DNA of 64,000 bases from Brevundimonas sp. (GTDB taxonomy: Bacteria > Pseudomonadota > Alphaproteobacteria > Caulobacterales > Caulobacteraceae), in NCBI RefSeq assembly GCF_003248455.1, contig NZ_QFNM01000013.1, positions 7,748-71,747 of the forward strand, given 5' to 3'. The notes under the pieces were generated by a model that was given only the letters and a program-made list of their open reading frames with translations, was not told where the DNA came from and did not search any database. Position numbers and translations under genes: made by a program. Of the stretch, positions 26,923 through 34,759 are shown one piece after another. Position 1 is the first letter of the stretch, and each line of letters opens with the position of its first letter.

Positions 26923-27195
26923 ATGGGCCACCCTGAACATATAGGCCTTGGGATGGATCAGATCGTCCAGCCGCGCTCGCGACGCCAGGAGAGCGTAGGT
27001 TTCCTGGATAACGTCCTCGATATCGCTGGATTCAAGACGCCGCCGACGCAGCCAGGCGCGCAGATCCGCCTCGTGCGGCAGGATGTTCCGGTCGAACCAG
27101 CGCGCGCGTTCGAGGCCGACCTGTTCGGTCAGCGGCCGCTGCGACGGGGTCGCTTCCGAGGAATCCTGTGATGACATCGAAAGCGCGCGATTCAA
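26923..27195 (-). pseudogene. ECF sigma factor remnant (region 2 only)
   Basis: The first 91 codons encode an N-terminus and region 2 similar to the intact FecI-like factor at 25397: compare SDIEDVIQETYALLASRARLDDL and HPKAYMFRVAHS here with DIDDIIQDTYAALARRDDLDQI and NPRAYMFRVAY there. After AHS the sequence changes abruptly into TBDR-coding DNA in another frame, and region 4 is absent. The frame reads on to 26779 as nonsense. This and the TBDR fragment look like the two ends of a former FecI-FecR-TBDR locus joined by deletion. Confidence 0.8.
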
Positions 27196-27469
27196 ATGGC
27201 CTGCTGCGCCGAATAGCGACGGATCACGACGTTAGGGTGATGGTCTGATGATAGCGCGCGGGCCATCCGCTCGGACGCCCAGACATCGCATAGGCCATCC
27301 TGTTCGCTCTCAACGCTTGGAGGACGACGGGCTGGAACGGCGCAGACTACGATCTATGCGGCTTAACCGGGTTGGCGGCGCGGGATCGTCAGATCGACGG
27401 CCCGGAGCCACAGCGAAACAGTCACTCGCCGCAGATTGCCCTCGCACGAAGATGCCCTGACATTCCTCG
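27196..27469. other. 274-base gap, nothing recognised
   Basis: No frame with natural composition, tRNA, hairpin terminator or recognisable promoter was seen. It separates the sigma-factor remnant from the lower-GC accessory genes. Confidence 0.5.
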
Positions 27470-28084
27470 CTAAGGCATCGCCGCAACGACTCTGGAGATC
27501 ACCACCTGATCGATCTCACGCGTGACCGACATGCCCTCCATCATCGCCCTTAGGATGAGGCGGTCTTCTATCGACACCTCCTCCCAATCGTCTGGATAGG
27601 TGACAGGAGGATTGGCGCCGCTCAAATCGACGAATTGCGTCGTCTCGCCCGCAACGATGATCTCGGCGGTCATGTGGGTGGCGGTGACGCGCACCTGAAT
27701 GTCGTCGGAGTTCAGATCGCCAAGGTGTCCTTCATCATTCGTGGGCCTGCCATGAAGGCGAGCAGTCTTGAAATCGATGAGCCTGGCAAGCGCACCCTCA
27801 AACTTAAGATCGCAGATAGAGTTGAACTCTTCGTCGCTTCGATCGTGTCTTAGCTGTCCGACAAGGCGGGTGACGGCTTCGCCTTCCTGCAATGAGTCCG
27901 CCGACAGCATCACGATAAGGATGCGGGCGACATCCAGCGAGGAAAGGTGCTGAGCGCTTCTCCCACGCCCGGTGGTGGATATCAGGCCGCCCTTTCGTAG
28001 CACGCCATAGTAGGACGTCACGGTCGCCTGGGGCCGCGCGATCGCGCCTGCGACGACGCTGATCATTTCACCTGCTGTAGCCAT
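27470..28084 (-). CDS. Hypothetical protein with N-terminal winged-helix-like region
   Basis: A 204-residue cytoplasmic protein. Residues 1-60 read as a DNA-binding fold (AGEMISVVAGAIARPQATVTSYYGVLRKGGLI, then GRGRSAQHLSSLDVARILI). The pattern is reminiscent of small regulators found on alphaproteobacterial phages and islands. The remaining 140 residues are not recognised. It is divergent from the gene at 28192 across a 107-base region with two palindromic sites, consistent with (auto)regulation of the pair. GC content is lower than in the flanking core genes. Confidence 0.7.
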   Translation of the reverse strand: MATAGEMISVVAGAIARPQATVTSYYGVLRKGGLISTTGRGRSAQHLSSLDVARILIVMLSADSLQEGEAVTRLVGQLRHDRSDEEFNSICDLKFEGALARLIDFKTARLHGRPTNDEGHLGDLNSDDIQVRVTATHMTAEIIVAGETTQFVDLSGANPPVTYPDDWEEVSIEDRLILRAMMEGMSVTREIDQVVISRVVAAMP

Positions 28085-28104
28085 GAAATGCTTTTAGCAG
28101 AAAA

Positions 28105-28147
28105 ATTCGGAATGACCATTGACAATCTTTTCCATTCCGAATATTTC
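28105..28147 (+). promoter_or_regulatory. Divergent promoter with twin ATTCSGAAT palindromes
   Basis: Two 9-base perfect palindromes, ATTCGGAAT (28105-28113) and ATTCCGAAT (28134-28142), lie with centres 29 bases apart. Taken together they also form a larger inverted repeat. A perfect -35 box TTGACA (28119-28124) sits between them, and a weak -10 (TATTTC, 28142-28147, 17-base spacer) touches the right site. The arrangement fits an operator pair controlling the gene at 28192. Which protein binds is inferred only from the neighbours. Confidence 0.6.
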
Positions 28148-28191
28148 TCAATCATCAAGCCACGGAGGCTGCCAACGAAAGGATCAAAGCG

Positions 28192-29064
28192 ATGAACGAG
28201 GTCGAAATCATCACAGCCGGCAAGGAGCGGAAGGAGGCCTCCCGTCGGGAGTTGCAGAAACTCCGCCAAGCGGCGCGGGCAAAATACGACGGTATGCAGG
28301 CAAGCATCATGTCCGCCTGCCAACGGCACATCGCCATCATCGCGGCCGAGCAGGCACGCGTCGATCAGCAGTACGCTCATCTTCGAGGATGGTCGCGGTC
28401 CGCCCCGCAGCGGCAGAAGAAGCATTCCGGATCGTTCCGCGAAGCCGTGGCCACCGGCTTCGATATCCTGGCGCGTGGCGCCGAAGCCAAGTGCCTGGAA
28501 GGTTACGCTTCTGGCTCTACGGTGAAGCCCGTTCCAGGTCGAATGAACTTCACCTTCTACACCTACTGGGGCTGGATCAGGGAAGCCATAAACACGCTTG
28601 AACCGAATCCGGTATCTTCGCGCCTAAAAGACCTGCTGGCAGAACTGGCTGCGGCGAAAGGCATCTTCTCGCGTAAAGGCGGCGCGGAGCTCAGACGGAA
28701 AGCCGGGCTCAAGGGCCTCCATGAACTCGCGGCTGAACTCCACATCTCCCACAGTTCGTTACGCACCATAGCGGTCAGGCTCGGCCTTACGGACGCCAGC
28801 TCGCGCCGAGCTCAGTCGCACTGCTTCGATCGCACCGCCGTCTCGCAATTGAAGGATGTGCTGGACGATCTCATCTCGAGGAGAGAGGCGGCAAGGTTGG
28901 TGAACCTGTCGCTGGCTGGCTTTGACGAATTTTGCTTCCGCCGCAGTATCCAGCCTCTCATTCGCCTGAAGGGACGCAGCCCCTCCGCCGACCAATTCCG
29001 CAGGTCCGAACTGGCGGCCGCGATCGCGCGCGACGGTTCGCACGGGGCCTGCCGCGCGACCTGA
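28192..29064 (+). CDS. Hypothetical protein with tandem helix-turn-helix segments
   Basis: A 290-residue protein starting at an ATG preceded by AAAGGA. Residues 1-70 are strongly charged and probably coiled (KERKEASRRELQKLRQAARAK). The middle is not recognised. Residues 170-260 contain two helix-turn-helix-like stretches: ELAAELHISHSSLRTIAVRLGL, cited here in part, and SRREAARLVNLSLAGFDEF followed by RRSIQPLIR. This resembles the C-terminal target-recognition region of TniQ/TnsD-type proteins, but no transposase or ATPase partner is present, so that link is speculative. It is the plus-strand half of the divergent pair. Confidence 0.65.
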   Translation: MNEVEIITAGKERKEASRRELQKLRQAARAKYDGMQASIMSACQRHIAIIAAEQARVDQQYAHLRGWSRSAPQRQKKHSGSFREAVATGFDILARGAEAKCLEGYASGSTVKPVPGRMNFTFYTYWGWIREAINTLEPNPVSSRLKDLLAELAAAKGIFSRKGGAELRRKAGLKGLHELAAELHISHSSLRTIAVRLGLTDASSRRAQSHCFDRTAVSQLKDVLDDLISRREAARLVNLSLAGFDEFCFRRSIQPLIRLKGRSPSADQFRRSELAAAIARDGSHGACRAT

Positions 29065-29149
29065 CCCCGACATGGGAGGATTGATCGTGCCGAATTTTGT
29101 TCTTGTATTGTTCCGATCTGATGGTAGGCGTTTTTGATGCCAACCCATC

Positions 29150-29329
29150 GTGATCGCTACTACGATATTCGCCCCAGACGTCCCGGCTTTTACCTGGATG
29201 GCTTTCAGCTCCGATCAAGTCACGCCCCTGGGACGCGGCGATGCGAGAACCAAGGCGGAAGCGAGAGCCGCAGCCATCGCGCGTATTGATGGGGCGCTGG
29301 ATTACCCTGCTCCCGCATCGCGCACTTGA
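29150..29329 (+). CDS. Possible small protein (59 residues)
   Basis: A GTG at 29150 opens 60 codons ending at TGA 29327-29329. The C-terminal half has natural composition and an amphipathic helix pattern (GRGDARTKAEARAAAIARI) after TWMAFSSD, like small conserved alphaproteobacterial proteins. In the same frame, 21 codons earlier, a GTG at 29087 with a very good ribosome binding site (GGGAGGA at 29074-29080) starts a 16-residue frame that is closed by a TGA. The gene may therefore be longer and broken, or the short one may be the only coding part. Confidence 0.35.
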   Translation: MIATTIFAPDVPAFTWMAFSSDQVTPLGRGDARTKAEARAAAIARIDGALDYPAPASRT

Positions 29330-29356
29330 ACCCACGGGCGCCCTTTGACCTCTCAA

Positions 29357-30082
29357 ATGAGAATAAGACGCCTGCCGGGTTCAGTAAGCTTGTTCGGTCC
29401 TGGAGAGCCAGAAGTCCGGTTATCTCAGAAGTTGCCTGATCCCGCGCCAGGCTATCAGGCCCGATTTGGCCGTAGCAGGTGGCATATCCTTGATGATTTT
29501 TCGGAGGAAGACGAGGATGTCTCTCGCCTTCGCCACAGGTTCACGTCCGCCTCCATCGAACGAGACGGTGAAGTGATCGGGGGCGTGAAGATCGTCGAAT
29601 ACGATATCCCGCAAATCTCTATCGGTTGGTTCTGGGAGGCGATGGATGCCTACAGCCGTGAGACTCACGAGCTTTCAGAAGTCCTGCTATCCGCATGGCC
29701 CGATTTCCCGTTCGATGTCGCGTGCTACGGTTCGGTTCTGGAATTGAACCGTCTCTGGGTGGAGCCTGGACAACGGACATCTGGAGTTTGGATTCCTGTC
29801 GTCCGTGAGCTTTTTCGGCGAGTGAGACGACAAACCGCGATCATCATCGCGAAAGCCTATCCGCTTGAATACGAAGGCAAGCTGCCGGACGACGCACCGG
29901 AAAGGTCTGCTTTCGAGAGGAGGCGTCGCGCCATGATCCGATACTACGAGCGCCATCTGGGCCTGCGGCCGCTGCCGGGGGTATTCGGCGAAGAGGGCTG
30001 GATCTGGAAGTCGCCTGAAAGGCTCGAGGACATCATCGACGCTCCCGTCTTCGACCGGAACTGGCGAAAGGAAATCCGATAG
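29357..30082 (+). CDS. GNAT-fold N-acetyltransferase-like protein
   Basis: A 241-residue protein (ATG at 29357; a TTG four codons earlier is possible). Residues 75-200 follow the GNAT plan: a beta-strand segment ELNRLWVEPGQRTSGVWIPVV where the acetyl-CoA pyrophosphate loop is expected (degenerate, without a clear Q/R-x-x-G-x-G/A), a strand TAIIIAKAYP, and a final helix MIRYYERHLGLRPLPG. The loop differs from the consensus, so catalysis is uncertain. No signal peptide. It is the last gene of the lower-GC accessory patch; substrate unknown. Confidence 0.6.
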   Translation: MRIRRLPGSVSLFGPGEPEVRLSQKLPDPAPGYQARFGRSRWHILDDFSEEDEDVSRLRHRFTSASIERDGEVIGGVKIVEYDIPQISIGWFWEAMDAYSRETHELSEVLLSAWPDFPFDVACYGSVLELNRLWVEPGQRTSGVWIPVVRELFRRVRRQTAIIIAKAYPLEYEGKLPDDAPERSAFERRRRAMIRYYERHLGLRPLPGVFGEEGWIWKSPERLEDIIDAPVFDRNWRKEIR

Positions 30083-30121
30083 CCTCGCGGAGTCCAATGA
30101 TATGTGGCGAAGTCGTCGGTT

Positions 30122-30216
30122 AGTCCAGCCTTCCGTGACCGTTCAGGTCCAGCTCATCTGACGTCGGCGCGCCTAAGTGATTGATTGGCTTAATCCCGCA
30201 GTCCAGCCTTATGTGA
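30122..30216 (+). repeat. Pair of 17-base direct repeats AGTCCAGCCTTNNGTGA
   Basis: Copies at 30122-30138 and 30200-30216 match at 15 of 17 positions and lie 78 bases apart in the 185-base gap between the GNAT-like gene and cobU. No hairpin or gene was found here. They may be vestigial repeats at the end of the accessory stretch. Confidence 0.4.
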
Positions 30217-30267
30217 TGTCCGACACTTTCCCTGAAGGTTTAAGTTTCCTGTCCGCCGGACGCGTCG

Positions 30268-30792
30268 TCAGCGCGGGCCGGGTTTCAGCGCGAGCGGCAG
30301 GCCAGCGACGATGAGGACGGCTTCGTCGGCATGGGCGGCAAGGCGTTGGTGGAGGCGGCCGGCGTGGTCGCGGAAGGCGCGGGCCAGGGCGTTGTCGGGC
30401 ACGACGCCCCAGCCGACCTCGTTGGACACCAGGAAAAGCGGGGCGGGGCAGGCGGCGACGGCGGCGCACAGCCGGTCGGTCTCCTGGTCGACGTCCTTTC
30501 CGCCGGCCATCAGATTGCTGAGCCAGAGGGTCAGGCAATCGACCACCGCCACCTGGTCGGGCGCCAGGGCGGCGATCGCCGCGATCAGGTCGTGCGGCGC
30601 CTCGCGCGTGGCCCAGGCGGAGCTGCGCTCGGCCTGGTGACGGCTGATCCGCGCGCGCATCTCGTCGTCGAAGGCCTCGGCCGTGGCGATCATGACCCTC
30701 CGTCCGCCCGTTTGGGCCGCCAGGGCCTCGGCCCGCGCCAGGGCGTAGGTCGTCTTGCCGGATCGCGCCCCGCCCAGAACCAGCGTCGCCAT
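30268..30792 (-). CDS. cobU: Adenosylcobinamide kinase / adenosylcobinamide-phosphate guanylyltransferase
   Basis: A 174-residue bifunctional enzyme (also named CobP) that phosphorylates adenosylcobinamide and then loads GMP, preparing the lower-ligand attachment of cobalamin. The P-loop GGARSGKTTYA is at residues 6-16. The family blocks IATAEAFDDEMRARI, CLTLWLSNLM and FLVSNEVGWGVVPDN are all present. An ATG at 30792 is preferred to the one three codons upstream because it begins directly at the first strand. It is transcribed away from the rest of the cobalamin operon, so the riboswitch on the other strand does not control it. Confidence 0.95.
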   Translation of the reverse strand: MATLVLGGARSGKTTYALARAEALAAQTGGRRVMIATAEAFDDEMRARISRHQAERSSAWATREAPHDLIAAIAALAPDQVAVVDCLTLWLSNLMAGGKDVDQETDRLCAAVAACPAPLFLVSNEVGWGVVPDNALARAFRDHAGRLHQRLAAHADEAVLIVAGLPLALKPGPR

Positions 30793-30805
30793 TCCAATCA
30801 CTCCG

Positions 30806-30833
30806 TTGCCTGAAGCGTCGCGATGGCTTATGG
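30806..30833 (+). promoter_or_regulatory. Probable promoter of the cobalamin operon
   Basis: TTGCCT (30806-30811), a 16-base spacer and TTATGG (30828-30833), placed just before the riboswitch P1 stem. It begins 14 bases from the divergent cobU start, so promoters for the two directions must overlap. Confidence 0.4.
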
Positions 30834-30840
30834 CCCGCAG

Positions 30841-31026
30841 CGCGACAGGTTCCCCAGCGATGGGGATGAAAAGGGAACTCAGGTGTGAAACCTGGGCTGC
30901 CCACGCAACTGTAAGCGGCGAGCCCGCGCACCATTAGCCACTGGGCCCACAAGGCGAAAGCCGGAGGATCTGGGAAGGCGGTGCGCACCGGCGTAGACCC
31001 GCGAGCCAGGAGACCTGCCCGTCGCG
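30841..31026 (+). ncRNA. Cobalamin (AdoCbl) riboswitch
   Basis: All conserved landmarks of the class are found in order on the plus strand. The P1 stem is CGCGAC with GTCGCG at 31021-31026. Then come ACAGGTTCCCC, AAAAGGGAACTCAGGTG, GAAACCTGGGCTGCCC, CGCAACTGTAAGCGG, GCCACTGGG, GGGAAGGCGGTGCGCACC and the B12 box GCCAGGAGACCTGCC (31005-31019). It sits 161 bases before the btuB ATG. By class knowledge it lowers expression when adenosylcobalamin is bound. A terminator hairpin with a T-run was not evident, so control may be at translation. Confidence 0.95.
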
Positions 31027-31186
31027 GTCGTCCTTCGCGCGGACGTGGTGTGCCGGGCGGAACGGGGAATATCCCGAATGACGACGTCTGTTGGGCCGCG
31101 CTCGCGCGCGGTCGTGACGGGGCGCGTCCATGTCCCGTCGCGGCGTCGTGCGGCCGGCTCGTTGTCGAGCAAGGGATAGGACCCGC

Positions 31187-33166
31187 ATGAGACCCGAACT
31201 TCATCTGAGCGCCGCCGCGGCCGCGCTGTTGCTGAGCGCCAACGGCGCGCTTGCCGAAACGCCCGAGATCGCCGCGGCGGCGACGGATCAGACCGATCCG
31301 GACCTGCTGGGCGACGTGGTCGTCACCGCCAACCGTTCGGCGCAAGCCGCCGATCGCGTCGGCCAGTCGGTCACGGTGCTGACCACCGCCGACATCCAGG
31401 ACAGCCAGGCGGTCGCGGTCGCCGACCTGCTGGTCCGCACGCCGGGCGTCACCCTGTCGCGCAACGGCGGCGTGGGCGCCGCGACCTCGCTGCGCATTCG
31501 CGGCGCCGAGACCGACCAGACGGTGGTCGTCATCGACGGCGTCAAGCTGAACGACCCGTCCTCGACCGGCGGCGGCTACAACGCCGGCAACCTTCTGGTC
31601 GGCGACATCGCCCGGATCGAGGTGCTGCGCGGGGCCCAGTCGACCCTGTGGGGCAGCCAGGCCATCGGCGGCGTGGTCAACATCCAGACGGCCCGGCCCA
31701 GGCGTCCGCTGGAAGCCTCGCTGGACGCCGAGGCCGGAGAGCGCGGCACGCGATATCTGCGCGGCGGCGTCGGCGGGGCGGGCGAACGCGCGGTCTGGCG
31801 CCTGGCGGCGTCGCACTTCGCCACCGACGGCTTCTCGACCTTCGCGCGCGGGACCGAGGACGACGGCTATGAGAACACCGGCCTCAGCGGCAGCCTGAAT
31901 CTGAAGCTGGCCCAGGACCTGTCGCTGGACCTGCGTTCGGTCTATTCGGACGGCCGGGTGGATATCGACGGCTTTCCGGCGCCGACCTATGCGTTCGGCG
32001 ACACGCGCGAATACGCCGAGACCAAGGATCTGGTCGCCTATGCGGGCCTGAACTTTGGCCTGCTGGACAACCGCCTGTCGAACCGGATCGGCTACGCCTA
32101 CACCCGGACCGACCGCCAGAACTTCAACCCGGACCAGGCGGTCACGACCCTGACCTTCGACGCCCAGGGGAAGAACGAGCGCTATGAATACCAGGGCGTG
32201 TTCGACATCCGCCAGGGCTGGGTCGCCACCTTCGGCGCCGAGCACGAGGACAGCGAATTCCGTTCGGCCTCGCCCTCGGCCTTCGCGCCCGATCCCACGC
32301 CGGCGCGGGCCTCGGTCGGCATCGACGGCGCCTATCTGCAAATTCAGGGCGAGGTGATCGACGGCCTGACCCTGACCGGCGGCGTGCGTCGCGACGAGCA
32401 CGATACGTTCGGCGGCAAGACCCTGGGCCAGGCGGCCGTCGCCTGGTCGCTGAACCAGGGCGCGACCGTGCTGCGCGCCAGCTTCGGCCAGGGCTTCAAG
32501 GCCCCCAGCCTGTATCAGCTCTACAGCGAATACGGGAACACCGGTCTGGCGGCGGAAGAGGCGGACGCCTGGGACGCCGGCGTCGAACAGCATCTGTTCG
32601 ATGGCCGTCTGATCGTTTCGGCGACCTATTTCGACCGGGATACGACCAACCAGATCGACTATGTGTCCTGCGCCGCCTCGGCGACGCCGGCGGCCCAGCC
32701 GCTGTGCTTCGTCAACAGCGTGCGCCGGTTCGGCTATTACGACAACACCGCCAAGACCCAGGCCAAGGGCGTCGAACTGGCGGCGGCGGCGTCGCTGGGG
32801 CCGGTCGAGGTTCAGGCCAACTACACCTATACGGACGCGACCAACGAGACGCCGGGCGCCAACTTCGGCCGGCGGCTGGCGCGCCGCCCGGAGGAGGCCG
32901 CCAATTTGTCGGCGACCTATGTCTGGCCGTTCCGCCTGTCGACCACGGTGGCGGTGCAGTATGCGGGCGAAAGCTTCGACAATGCGTCGAACAGCACCCG
33001 GCTGGAGCCTTACACCCTGGTCGATCTGCGCGCCTCCTATCCGATCAACGCGACGCTGGAGGTCTATGGCCGCGTCGAGAACGTCGGCGACGAACACTAT
33101 GAGACGACGCGCAACTACGGGGTCGCCGGTCGCGGCGCCTTCGTGGGCGTGCGGGCGCGCTTCTAG
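31187..33166 (+). CDS. btuB: TonB-dependent vitamin B12 receptor BtuB
   Basis: A 659-residue outer-membrane receptor for cobalamin or cobinamide. The ATG at 31187 begins a signal peptide ending ANGALA; the longer frame runs back into the riboswitch leader and is rejected. A TonB-box-like DVVVTANRS is at residues 43-51. The plug (LLVRTPGVTLSRNGG, DGVKLNDPSSTGGG, EVLRGAQSTLWGSQAIGGVVN) and the barrel ending GAFVGVRARF are typical of BtuB. It stands directly behind a cobalamin riboswitch and in front of the salvage genes, which fixes the ligand class. Confidence 0.95.
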   Translation: MRPELHLSAAAAALLLSANGALAETPEIAAAATDQTDPDLLGDVVVTANRSAQAADRVGQSVTVLTTADIQDSQAVAVADLLVRTPGVTLSRNGGVGAATSLRIRGAETDQTVVVIDGVKLNDPSSTGGGYNAGNLLVGDIARIEVLRGAQSTLWGSQAIGGVVNIQTARPRRPLEASLDAEAGERGTRYLRGGVGGAGERAVWRLAASHFATDGFSTFARGTEDDGYENTGLSGSLNLKLAQDLSLDLRSVYSDGRVDIDGFPAPTYAFGDTREYAETKDLVAYAGLNFGLLDNRLSNRIGYAYTRTDRQNFNPDQAVTTLTFDAQGKNERYEYQGVFDIRQGWVATFGAEHEDSEFRSASPSAFAPDPTPARASVGIDGAYLQIQGEVIDGLTLTGGVRRDEHDTFGGKTLGQAAVAWSLNQGATVLRASFGQGFKAPSLYQLYSEYGNTGLAAEEADAWDAGVEQHLFDGRLIVSATYFDRDTTNQIDYVSCAASATPAAQPLCFVNSVRRFGYYDNTAKTQAKGVELAAAASLGPVEVQANYTYTDATNETPGANFGRRLARRPEEAANLSATYVWPFRLSTTVAVQYAGESFDNASNSTRLEPYTLVDLRASYPINATLEVYGRVENVGDEHYETTRNYGVAGRGAFVGVRARF

Positions 33167-33173
33167 GGCTGAA

Positions 33174-34151
33174 ATGACCGGCGCCGTTCCGCATGGCGGG
33201 CGACTGGGGCAGGCGCAGGCGGATCATCCGCTTGCGCCCCGGCCCTGGCTCGACCTGTCGACGGGGATCAATCCCCACGGATGGCGCCGGGGACGGCCGG
33301 CGTTTTCGGCTTTGACGTCTCTGCCGGACCCGGCGGATACGTCGGCGCTGGAGGCGGCGGCCGCTGCGGCCTTCGGCGTGGCGGCCCAGGGGGTGGTCGC
33401 GGTGGCGGGGGCCGAGGCGGGGTTGCGGCTGTTGCCTGATCTCCTTGACGTGCGCCATGCGGCGGTCGCCTCGCCCACCTACGGCAGTCACGCCGACGCC
33501 TGGCGCCAGGCCGGCGCGACGGTCCAGGCCGTGGCGCGCGCCGACCTGTTTCGCAGCGACGCCGAGGTTTTGGTGGTGGTCAATCCCAACAATCCCGACG
33601 GGGCGGCGACGCCGGGCGCCGAACTGGTCGCGGCGGCCGAGGGGCGCTGGCTGATCGTCGACGAGTCCTTCGTGGAGACGCGGCCGGAGATCAGCGCGGC
33701 CGCCCTGGCCGACGATCGCACGGTCGTCCTGCGCTCGTTCGGAAAATTCTACGGCCTGGCGGGCGTGCGGCTGGGCTTCGTCGTCTGCGCGCCTGCGCTG
33801 GCGGTCGATATCCGGCGCCGCATCGGCGACTGGCCGGTCGGGGCCGACGCCATCGCCCTGGGGCGCGCCGCCTATGCGGACGGGGGATGGGCGGCGCGAA
33901 TGCGGATGCGGCTGGCGCGCGAGGCGGCGCGGCTGGATCGGCTTCTTGCCGCGCACGGGTTCGAGATCGCGGGCGGCGCGGACCTGTTCCGGCTGACCCG
34001 GTGCGCGGACGGGACGGCGCGCGCGCGGCGGCTGGCGGGGCAGGGGGTTCTGGTGCGAACCTTCGATCACGACCCGACCCTGATCCGCTTCGGCCTGCCG
34101 GGGGCCAAGGACTGGCGGCGACTTGAAACCGCCCTGGAGATGTCGCGATGA
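33174..34151 (+). CDS. cobC: L-threonine-O-3-phosphate decarboxylase (aminopropanol branch)
   Basis: A 325-residue PLP enzyme of the aminotransferase fold-type I (CobC in Pseudomonas naming, CobD in Salmonella) that makes (R)-1-aminopropan-2-ol phosphate for the nucleotide loop linker. Recognisable are WLDLSTGINPHGW at the N-terminus, VNPNNPDG, the aspartate in WLIVDESFVE and the PLP lysine in RSFGKFYGLAGVRLGF. It starts 8 bases after btuB and overlaps cobO by 4 bases. The substrate assignment rests on family blocks plus location. Confidence 0.92.
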   Translation: MTGAVPHGGRLGQAQADHPLAPRPWLDLSTGINPHGWRRGRPAFSALTSLPDPADTSALEAAAAAAFGVAAQGVVAVAGAEAGLRLLPDLLDVRHAAVASPTYGSHADAWRQAGATVQAVARADLFRSDAEVLVVVNPNNPDGAATPGAELVAAAEGRWLIVDESFVETRPEISAAALADDRTVVLRSFGKFYGLAGVRLGFVVCAPALAVDIRRRIGDWPVGADAIALGRAAYADGGWAARMRMRLAREAARLDRLLAAHGFEIAGGADLFRLTRCADGTARARRLAGQGVLVRTFDHDPTLIRFGLPGAKDWRRLETALEMSR

Positions 34152-34759
34152 CCGACGAGACCAAGACCGACGCCGAACACGCCGAGGCGATGAAGGCGCT
34201 TCAGGCCGAACGGCGCGAGCTGATGCGCTCCAAGACCGAGGAGCGGGGCCTGCTGATCGTCAACACCGGCGACGGCAAGGGCAAGTCCACGGCCGGCTTC
34301 GGCATGGTCGCGCGCGCCCTGGGCTGGGGCCAGCGGGTCGGGGTGGTGCAATATATCAAGGGCAAGTGGATCACCGGAGAGCGGCAGTTCTTCCGCAACT
34401 TCCCCGACCAAGTCCGTTACGAGGTCATGGGCGAGGGCTTCACCTGGGACACCCAGGACCGGGCGCGCGACATCGCGGCGGCCGAGGCGGCCTGGGCGAT
34501 TTCGCTGGAGATGATCGCCGATCCGACGCTGGACCTGGTGCTGCTAGACGAGCTGAACATCGCCTTGCGTTACGACTATCTGGACATCCATGCGGTGGTG
34601 GCGGGGCTGACGGCGCGGCCGCAGGGCAAGCACGTCTGCGTCACCGGCCGCAACGCCAGGCCGGAGCTGCTGGCCGCCGCCGATCTGGTCACGGAGATGA
34701 CCCTGGTCAAACATCCCTTCGACCAGGGGGTGAAGGCCCAGCGGGGGATCGACTTCTGA
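34148..34759 (+). CDS. cobO: Cob(I)yrinic acid a,c-diamide adenosyltransferase
   Basis: A 203-residue CobA/CobO-type ATP:corrinoid adenosyltransferase. The P-loop is NTGDGKGKSTAGFG (about residues 40-53), followed by VVQYIKGKW, the WDTQD block and VLLDELNIAL. It adds the adenosyl ligand to reduced corrinoids. The start overlaps cobC (ATGA), and the stop overlaps the next ATG (TGATG), so translation is coupled on both sides. Confidence 0.95.
   Translation: MTDETKTDAEHAEAMKALQAERRELMRSKTEERGLLIVNTGDGKGKSTAGFGMVARALGWGQRVGVVQYIKGKWITGERQFFRNFPDQVRYEVMGEGFTWDTQDRARDIAAAEAAWAISLEMIADPTLDLVLLDELNIALRYDYLDIHAVVAGLTARPQGKHVCVTGRNARPELLAAADLVTEMTLVKHPFDQGVKAQRGIDF

Noticed and set aside
30209..33097. 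962-residue minus frame opposite btuB
   Set aside because: Shadow of btuB and the riboswitch; Gly/Arg/Val/Gln low complexity.
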